From NCBI GenBank assembly GCA_012295275.1, contig CM022672.1, positions 11,953,904 through 12,017,903 of the forward strand: a DNA stretch of 64,000 nt, written 5' to 3'. The notes below the pieces were generated by a model. That model did not search any database. It saw only the letters and a list, made by a program, of their open reading frames with translations, and had not been told where the DNA came from. Origin of the DNA: Chrysomallon squamiferum. Lineage: Eukaryota > Mollusca > Gastropoda > Neomphalida > Peltospiridae. Both the position numbers and the translations under genes were made by a program. This document shows positions 57,058 through 64,000 of this stretch, piece by piece; the stretch's first letter is position 1, and each line of letters starts with the position of its first letter.

Positions 57058-57575
57058 TACTTTTATTACTAATAATATATTCCTTATAATTTTATAGGGT
57101 TCTTGATCCAAATCCTCCTCTATATTCTTCATATTTAATAAATTTGTTGTTCTTTTTCCACACTCTGCCCTCACAATATATAAAGATGTATCTCTTGTTT
57201 TGATGGGAGATCTGCATCCCTTTCACCATCCCAAGTTTTCTTCTTAAACAAACTACTCATATTTCTCATCTTTTTTTTTTTTTTTTTTCCCCCACCTCTG
57301 ACATCCTACTCCCCAGTTTACAAAGATTTATTTTAGTTTGATTGGTAACTTATATCCCCCTTCCCTGTCCTACACACTCTTTTTTTACACGAAGTAATTA
57401 TTTTAACAAGTTTCCTTTTTCCTTCTAAACCCACAACCTTGTTTTCTTTTATATAAATTACTATTTAATTTAGTTTCCTACCAACAACAAATCCATCTCC
57501 TGCCCATACTTTTCAAAAGATTTATTTCTGTCTCCTTGGTTACTCACTCCACCCCCAACCCCAAACTACCCACCC
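56850..57575. repeat. degenerate pyrimidine-rich tandem repeat with a T43 homopolymer
   Basis: AAAGATTTATTCTTGTTTGATTGGG with variants recurs at about 56,865, 56,971, 57,183, 57,323 and 57,518. Each is followed by C-rich text such as TACCCCTCCC, ATCCCTTTCACC or ATCCCCCTTCCC. A pure run of 43 T lies at 57,013-57,055 and another T run at about 57,271-57,288. Spacing is 106-212 bases. The strand bias (T/C on plus) holds over about 700 bases. Confidence 0.78.
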
Positions 57576-57765
57576 CAGTTATGTTTCAATTTTACATTTT
57601 ACAAACACACACATACACCCATAAACATATCCACGCACAAACACAAACAAATATAAAACACACACTCACAGGCACACAGACACACTCACTCACTCTGTCT
57701 CTCTCTCTCTCTCTCCCTCCTTTTCCCTCTCTATCCCTTTCTCATTCTGTGCAGAACAATAAAAT
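57576..57765. repeat. CA-rich then CT-rich simple sequence
   Basis: ACACACATACA text at about 57,603-57,690, then (TC)n at about 57,697-57,715 and C/T-rich text to about 57,750. The 114-codon frame across it is repeat-derived. Confidence 0.85.
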
Positions 57766-57769
57766 CAAA

Positions 57770-58020
57770 GTTTTAATCCTGTTCCAGCGGCATTTGATTA
57801 GCACTTTTGTGAATGCCCAAGACCCCTCCTTCCTCATCACAACAGCAATTAACCTCTCCTGCAGGGACCCAGAGACCTGAAGGAGAAGCAGTCATTATAA
57901 ATTTCTCAAGCACTTGAGTTTTTCAAAGACTGAGACGTTTTCGAATGCACAAGAGACATTCACAATGAATGAAATGACATGTAATCCTGAGAGAAAACAT
58001 GCTGCAAGTGCAAAAATTCC
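57770..58020. promoter_or_regulatory. candidate non-coding regulatory island
   Basis: CAGCGGCATTTGATTAGCACTTTTG, AACAGCAATTAACCTC, GCAGTCATTATAAATTTC and GACGTTTTCGAATGC lie in about 200 complex bases. No frame of note. Flanked by CT-rich and A-rich simple sequence. Confidence 0.43.
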
Positions 58021-58245
58021 CACTGCACTGAGTAATGAAAAATTATGAACTGCTTTTTGAATTTAAATTGTTTAAAAAAAAAAAAAAATTAAAAAAATTA
58101 TTATCATTGTCTGGTGAACAGTTGTACAGTCTTGAGAGACTTAAAAATAATTTAAAACTTGATCTTTTATTAGTTTTTAAATTGCAGTGTTTAAATCAGG
58201 TTCACGTATAAATTCGTTTTCAGAAAGTGAATAGAAAACCTGAAT
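58021..58245. other. AT-rich DNA
   Basis: A run at about 58,074-58,088. No other feature. Confidence 0.65.
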
Positions 58246-58246
58246 T

Positions 58247-58525
58247 GCCATTGTTTAATTCAAAATTGACCAGTAACATTTTTTTTTTTAAAAAACATGA
58301 AAAAACAACACTTATTTAATTCAAAATTAAACATCAGTAATTTTTTATAATTTAAAACGAATTAATTTTTTCTTATTTAGTTCAATATTAAACATCAACA
58401 ATTTTTATAATTCATAACCAACCTAATCCTTTATTTTTCTTTTTTAAATATAAAAAATTATAATAATTCAAAATTAAACAGCAATAATATTTATAACTTA
58501 AAACCAACATAACACATTTAACAAA
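58247..58525. repeat. degenerate tandem repeat, about 66-75-bp unit
   Basis: TTTAATTCAAAATTAAACATCA with variants recurs about four times, each followed by ATTTTTATAATTTAAAACCAAC-like text. Copies differ by small indels. The right edge ends in an A run at about 58,523-58,536. Confidence 0.72.
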
Positions 58526-58559
58526 AAAAAAAAAAACCTAAAAACATGGACAATGGGTC

Positions 58560-58935
58560 TTCACACAGACACAATTATGTAATTTTACATCGGTCCCAAT
58601 CCACCGAACCTGATTTCTAACACGAGATGACAGTGGAGGCAAATTTCTGTTGTGTAACCTTCAATTCCACCTCTTTGTTTAAGGTGGCGTCGTGGAGCCA
58701 AGTACAAATCTCAGAGCCCGGCAAATAACACAAATTAGTGAAATTTCATCACCACAATAACATCTAATCAGACACTGTCAGTTTCTGCCGAAAAGATTTT
58801 TGTGACATCACCATGGTAACACGACATTCATTATTGTTCGATTAATGACTCAAGTTGCCTTTGGTAACCTTGGTGTCAATGTCTTGCTAAGATTAAGGTG
58901 ACATCAACTGACTGCAGGATAAGGAGAAGTAGAAA
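58560..58935. promoter_or_regulatory. candidate non-coding regulatory island with RFX-like site
   Basis: About 370 bases of complex, CpG-bearing sequence. ACACAATTATGTAATTTTAC, CACAAATTAGTGAAATTTC, CATCTAATCAGAC, CACCATGGTAACACGAC (RFX X-box-like CCATGGTAAC at 58,811-58,820), TTATTGTTCGATTAATGACTC (SOX-like ATTGTT then homeodomain core) and GCCTTTGGTAACC are all present. No frame persists. Confidence 0.5.
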
Positions 58936-59735
58936 CCTGAATTGTTTTTCTATTTTTTTTGTCTTTTTTTTTTTTTTTTTTTGTCTCTGACAAAATGACA
59001 ATGAAATACATCATTGTCAGAGAAATAATGAAATCACAAAATGTAATCAGCCATCAAACAGGGGGAAAAAAAATTATTTCAAGAAATGAAAAAAAATAAA
59101 AATAATAATTACTATTTAAATATAAAAATATCTGCTGCCCCACTGTAACATTAAAGCTGAACTGTATGATACCTAGTCTGTGGTGAATGTAAATTTTAAA
59201 TTTCACTGAATGCTCCTGTTACTATAATCGTCATCATCATCATCACCATTATCATCATTATTAAATTTATTTTGTGCTAAGCAGGATCTAATCAAAACAC
59301 CTAGTTTAATCTTGTATAGTTTAATCTTGTATTTTGTAAATTACTATTTATCGGAATAACATAAATGCAAATAATTAATTCAAAAGCTTTGAAAATTTAC
59401 TCCATTAAAATTAATAATATAAAACAATAAATTATTAAATAAATAAACAAATAAATGATACTGTTACTACTACTAAAATACTACCAATACTACTACTACT
59501 ATTAACAATAAATGTAAAGTTTCACACATACACACACAAAAATATATTTACATTATGTGTATCTTCTCACTCTTACTCCCTCTTTCTTTCTTTCTTTCTG
59601 TCTCTCTCCCCCTCCCTCCCTCCCTCTCCCCTCCATCTCCTGAATCATGTATATTTTTATGTACTTGCACTCAACACATTACATGGGCTCTGGTACAGGA
59701 AATAAAAGAAAACGGATATTTGTTTTCACTTAAGA
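58936..59735. other. AT-rich DNA with simple repeats
   Basis: T run at about 58,966-58,982. CATCATCATC at about 59,229-59,262. CTA trinucleotides at about 59,464-59,505. C/T-rich text at about 59,566-59,640. Nothing coding. Confidence 0.7.
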
Positions 59736-59737
59736 TT

Positions 59738-59905
59738 CTGTTTGCCACGTGAACGTACAGGTGCAAACATCTCATAAACAGGTGTGGCTACTTAAAACCA
59801 CTTTTATAGTGACATAACAAGCTGCAAGCTTAGAGAAAAAGTCAACACAGCTTCTGACTCTGCACAGAGCGTCTCGATATATCTGTCTTTGTGACATAAA
59901 ATATA
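59738..59905. promoter_or_regulatory. candidate non-coding regulatory island with E-box
   Basis: TTTGCCACGTGAACGTACAGG carries CACGTG at 59,746-59,751. CATAAACAGGTGTGG combines forkhead- and E-box-like words. CACTTTTATAGTG, AAGCTGCAAGCTT and GCGTCTCGATATATC follow. Short and complex; no frame. Confidence 0.4.
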
Positions 59906-59994
59906 CGTAATAAAAATTAAAGGTATGTAAATAATAGTCTCACAAACTCCCAGATTGCACTGAAACAGCTTGTCTGTTTATTTTGTTTTAAAAA

Positions 59995-60075
59995 GTTTTA
60001 ATATCACAGGTGCTCGAAATAGTTCATTATGACATGTGTTTCGAGCATGTTTTCTTCATAAGCCTGATGTATCTA
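59995..60075. repeat. perfect 9-bp inverted repeat with 19-base loop
   Basis: TGCTCGAAA at 60,011-60,019 pairs with TTTCGAGCA at 60,039-60,047, and TA/TG next to the loop extend it weakly. On the minus strand the sequence reads CTTATGAAGAAAACATGCTC followed by GAAAC, reminiscent of a CTGATGA...GAAAC core. It may be a fragment of a dispersed repeat. It lacks supporting outer stems. Confidence 0.55.
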
Positions 60076-60100
60076 ACATGTTTTTAATCTGCATATATCT

Positions 60101-60855
60101 GCACAGATAATGAATGTGTGTGTGTGTGTGTGTGAGTGTGTGAAAAAAAGAGATCTGTCTGAATGTATATAAGCATATGAATGCATACTAGTTTGTTTGT
60201 TAATAAAGAACAGAAACAAATTAAATGTAACTTTATTGGACAAAATAAATTTGGTATGGGGAGTTTAACATACAGTCATTGGCTATTTTTATATATATAT
60301 ATATATAAACCTGAAAATGGTTTTAAAATATTTTTGTTTATTTCAAAAACTTCTAAGAAACAAACTATAGGTTTTATGTTTAACAAAATAAAATTTTAAT
60401 TTAAAAAAAAAAATATATATATAATAATTTAAAAGGAAAATAAATTAAAATAATAAGGCAAGCTTAAACTATCAAATAACCCCAGTACTGCTGTAACAAA
60501 AGTACAAGCTAAATAATCACACACCTTTTAACTTTGGAACTCTCACAGATGAAGAGATTAATTTGTTATTTGATACTTCCACCCTCTTTTTTTTTTTTTT
60601 TTTTTTTTTCAAATGATGACTTTATTATTGTATCAAAACACCAAGCCAAGGTTTATGGTTTATTGCTTGCAGTAAAAGTCAATCTAGAAGGGTATTATTG
60701 TATTATGTACCTGCTTACTTATTCTAAATACATTCAGTGCCTTTGGCAAGGTGACATTCGTGTCTTTTCAAATTCTGGCAAATAGATATCAACTTGTGTT
60801 TCCTGAATTAATGAGTTGAAGGTTTTTGTAAGTATCTGGATTTTACAGGTTTTGG
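60101..60855. other. AT-rich DNA
   Basis: (GT)n at about 60,116-60,137, TA run at about 60,289-60,307, T run at about 60,589-60,610. Short frames lack domains. Confidence 0.68.
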
Positions 60856-60859
60856 GGTG

Positions 60860-61375
60860 GTCTCTGTTGACAAGTTGAATTACTGGTTTACTTTATTACA
60901 ATAGATTGAAATAATACTACGTAACCCAGACCCTGACTATACCAGAATACATGAAGGTTTGTTGACAAGTTAAACAATTCATTTGTTTTGTTACCTGGAC
61001 TAAAAGAAAAATAAACATTGTTAAATCTGTCTTAACCTGAACCTGGACATATCAAAATCCTTGAGACAGGTTACATAATCTGGTTATTTTGTTACAAGAA
61101 GAAAAAGAATAATAAATACATCAGGACATATATAAACCAGACTCTGATTAAACCAATATCCTTAAGTTACTGTATATTTTCTTATACAAGCTAAAACAAA
61201 AAAAATCTGTTTAAACCTGATCCTGTTTAAACCAACATTTTAAAAGTTACTGTGTTGATAAACAATCTATATATGTATTTTATACTAACTGAAATAAAAA
61301 TATTTAGTGAAATCTGTGTAAACTAGGCACTGATTATATTGGCCAAACTTCACAGTTTTGAATTTGTTCTTATTT
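60860..61375. repeat. degenerate tandem repeat, about five copies of 80-105 bp
   Basis: TTGACAAGTTGAATTACTGG (about 60,868), TTGACAAGTTAAACAATTC (about 60,961), ACAGGTTACATAATCTGG (about 61,065), AAGTTACTGTATATTTTC (about 61,164) and AAGTTACTGTGTTGATAAAC (about 61,240) begin successive units. Each also has AAATCTGTNTAAACCTGA and AACCAATATCCTT-like words. Strongly diverged. Confidence 0.65.
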
Positions 61376-62035
61376 AAACTATGATTAAAAACTTGATAAA
61401 ACTATAAAATGCAAAATGTTTCAAAAACTCTTGGATTTTTTTTTTTTAATTATTTTTTTAAATATTTATTTTATTTTATTTTATTTTTTGCTCAGAAATG
61501 TAACATTCTTTATTGATTAACCTAATCAAACTAGCATAGTATAAATAAAGATCTGCAGATATATATATAGATATTTATATATGAAGCAGACAGAACTTCT
61601 AGGAAACAATGGTCAACCTGCCTGCATCTTTATTTAGAGAAAGCTTTTCACAAAAACAGAAAAATTATTATAAAAATATACTACATAATGCACATACTAA
61701 GCAATAATGAGAAAAAAATTAATGTTAAAAGCTTTGAAAGTTTACTCCATTAAAATTAATGATATAAAACATTAAAAAAACAAGAACAACAACAAACAAA
61801 TGAATTAGAAAATAAATGGAAAATATTAATAATAATAATATGTAAAAATAAAAGAAAATAATGAAACTAAAAAGAAAAAAGAAAAAAAAGATTTTAAAGA
61901 AAAAAAAATGTATGTATATAATACCCAGACATAAAATAAGGAAAAACATGGAATTGTAATTCAGAGCATTATATATAGGTACAATATCTGAAAAAAATAT
62001 TTTTAAAAAAAAAAACCAACAACAACAACACCACC
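61376..62035. other. AT-rich low-complexity DNA
   Basis: T and TTTTA runs at about 61,438-61,490, TA runs near 61,560, A-rich text at about 61,770-61,910. The 137-codon minus frame at 61,725-62,138 is mostly F/I/L low-complexity. Confidence 0.7.
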
Positions 62036-62039
62036 AGAA

Positions 62040-62315
62040 GACAAAAGCAGCCAGACTTCTCAACAGACTGCGTGCGGTTCCTATCAGCTGCACGACATCT
62101 GCACATGTAATGAAAATTTCATGGTCCGCGTTACTCAAACCTTCAGCACCCGAACGCGTATTTACAAAATGATGTATGTCTTTCTGTCAACCGTCTTCAG
62201 CTTTACTGCAGTCGAGTCAAAAACTTGTCACCTTTCGTTGCCGCTTTTACGACTTTGCCAAGTATCTCTCATAACAAACACATCTATTTCTCATACACAA
62301 AACAACACATTTGTT
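62040..62315. promoter_or_regulatory. candidate non-coding regulatory island, CpG-bearing
   Basis: A dense patch of CpGs for this window (CTGCGTGCGG, CATGGTCCGCG, CCCGAACGCGTATT, GCAGTCGAGTC, TCGTTGCCGC). Words include CATGTAATGAAAATTTCATGG (near-palindromic around TGAAAATTTCA). A 66-codon frame at 62,121-62,321 is open but has no domain I recognise. A small exon is an alternative. Confidence 0.42.
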
Positions 62316-62429
62316 TTATAAGTTAAAAACAAAAAAATTTAATTTTTTTTTTTTTTTTTTAAATTTCCCATTTTTATGTATTTGCACAGTCCTGTGTGGT
62401 CCAGTTTAAAGTGTAAACAAGAAATTACT

Positions 62430-62610
62430 GAAACCGTGGAGAAAATGTAATGCCTCAGCAGGCAAGAATTTGCTTCGGAGATCAGGCTTGTAAAACTGCA
62501 GTTTAGAGTTCAGGCAAAGGGTGTGCAAATTTAAGTATTCCAAGATTGCGATCTGTTCCCACTGCTTGCTCCATGTTGGTTTTCAAAATTTGCGAGATAT
62601 TCTTTAGTTG
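62430..62610. promoter_or_regulatory. candidate non-coding regulatory island
   Basis: Complex sequence with AAACCGTGGAG, AATGTAATGCCTCAGCAGG, GCTTCGGAGATC and AAGATTGCGATC. No frame. Separated from the previous island by a T run at about 62,343-62,360. Confidence 0.33.
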
Positions 62611-64000
62611 TTTTTAAAAGAAAATAAAAGAGTAAAAATGAAAGAGTAGGTGGAGGCAGAAAAAACAAAGGAAAGAAAACACAGATGGATATGTTTCGTT
62701 TTCATAGCATACAAGTATGCAGGATGTTTGTGATGTTATGGAATGTGTGTGTGTGTGTGTGTGTGGTGCATGTATCTACATATATGTACATAATTACATT
62801 TTTATATATGTATGTATTAATGTACGAATGCATGTTTGTATTTATTTAAAAATCATAACAATGAAAATTTAACTAAAATCGTGCAATCATTTTGAAACTC
62901 TTTGTGTAAAAATTTCATTATTTCCACAAATATTGCCTTGAAAAATTCTTCTTGCTCATCATCATAAAAACAGTTTGAATGATGACAATTCCATTCATCT
63001 ATTTTGAAATGATTATCCACAAATACCATTATTTCTGAAATTTTCATGCATGCCAATTATTCACAATCAGTTTGTAATCATAATAAAATTGTTAGCTGCA
63101 ACAATGAAAATGAAACCCTGAAAAAAAAATTATAACCATCAGAATTTCTTTCACCGAGTAATGGTGAAACTATAGCTCTTGAAGTTGAGAGATTTGAAAA
63201 TGATTTCTCTTTTTTTTTTTTTTAAATTTTACGAGAAGAAATTGCTCTAACACATTCTGTAGAAAAGATATCATTTACTGTAAAAGCATGTCCATCTAAC
63301 TGACACAAATGTAAAAATTAAAAACTTTAACAATCTGGTTCTGTGCTCACAAAATCTTAGTCTACAGCAATGACAAAAAAATAAGAAGAAAAAAAAAAAG
63401 AGAAAAAAATAAAAAAGAAAGAAGATATTCAAAAAAAAATTAAAATCTGTATGGAATGGTTAAAACAAAGAATTGTAAGTCTTTGGTTATATTACATTAA
63501 AGGATTCTACACAAAACAAAAGAAAAACAAACTTAAAAATGAATACAATTATCTTACATTTTATGTTCACAGATCTGAATAATAAAAAATAAATAAATAA
63601 ATAAAATAAAACATTTGATATTCTTTTAGAATAAAGAATGTAAAATAAGAAGAAATAAACCACAGTTCACCCAAAGAAAGAAATCTTTGTCATTAACTTC
63701 GGGTTCATAGGTCTAACAAAATTTAATTTATTAAAAGAAGATAAAGTTTTAATTTATTAGTTTAAACTTTATTGGACAGATGAAAAGACAAGAATAAGGA
63801 AGAAGAAGAAATTTGTTCAAACTTTTGCTGATTTGATGAACTTGAAAATCATATCTGGATAAGAATTGTTTGTAAAATATATGTTCCATTTTGTTTTAAT
63901 AATAATAATATTAATAGCAGCCATCCTAAGATAAAAATGCTATAAATTTAAAAGCAATCTTTTTTTTTCAGAATAAAAAAAGAAAATAATACTAATACCA
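62611..64000. other. AT-rich DNA to the end of the window
   Basis: (GT)n at about 62,745-62,764 then TATG text, T run at about 63,211-63,223, A-rich patches at about 63,377-63,440 and 63,580-63,612, (AAT)n at about 63,899-63,911. A 67-codon minus frame at 62,853-63,056 has no domain. No island or gene is seen. Confidence 0.7.

Noticed and set aside
59995-60075. Intact hammerhead ribozyme
   Set aside because: The core word is CTTATGA rather than CTGATGA and no complementary stem I could be found.
61725-62138. 137-codon hydrophobic minus-strand frame
   Set aside because: Hydrophobicity comes from A/T-rich low-complexity DNA; no motif.

Overview
This 64 kb window is animal (metazoan) nuclear DNA and I find no convincing protein-coding gene in it. 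It is strongly AT-rich and crowded with homopolymer A/T runs and with microsatellites (AC/GT, CT/GA, AAT/ATT, GAT, ATGT). It has many long, degenerate tandem arrays and a handful of worn tRNA-headed SINE-like fragments. There are no bacterial-type operons. Every long open frame I inspected either lies in low-complexity sequence (poly-F/L/S, poly-I, CA or CT repeats) or lacks any recognisable domain. The repeat style (compound dinucleotide arrays, many private minisatellites, SINE-like B boxes) fits a large gene-poor invertebrate genome. A lophotrochozoan such as a mollusc, possibly a cephalopod, is my guess. That assignment is inference and weak.

The layout is an alternation. Very AT-rich, low-complexity stretches are broken by about 25 islands of 150-500 bp that are visibly more complex and GC-richer. 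Many islands contain homeodomain-type TAAT/ATTA cores, and some contain POU, TCF/LEF, nuclear-receptor DR1, E-box CACGTG, CRE-like or RFX-like words. They show no sustained coding potential. The best ones by eye are near 7.57-7.9, 10.8-11.2, 14.15-14.65, 21.3-21.8, 23.6-23.9, 29.1-29.5, 35.0-35.3, 41.8-42.1, 43.1-43.3, 44.7-45.3, 51.3-51.7, 52.2-52.7, 57.8-58.0, 58.6-58.9 and 62.0-62.3 kb. The simplest reading is a gene desert, or a very large intron, holding many candidate cis-regulatory elements of a developmental gene outside the window. Conservation cannot be tested here, so these are candidates only.

The second theme is tandem repetition. At least 21 separate arrays are present, with units of about 30 to 206 bp. 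Most have a sequence not shared with any other array in the window. Notable ones are a 50-bp array at 5.46-5.83 kb, in which each unit carries CCTTTGACCT or a close variant; a 37-bp array at 38.47-38.68 kb; a 70-bp array at 19.31-19.52 kb; and a large array at 49.5-50.6 kb that ends in a nearly exact 147-bp higher-order repeat. One array family (40.1-40.7 kb) has a detached relative at 43.9-44.0 kb.

Mobile-element content is limited to short tRNA-like heads (A box plus B box at about tRNA spacing) on both strands. No transposase, reverse transcriptase or LTR was recognised. No functional tRNA, rRNA, CRISPR array, promoter or terminator can be supported.
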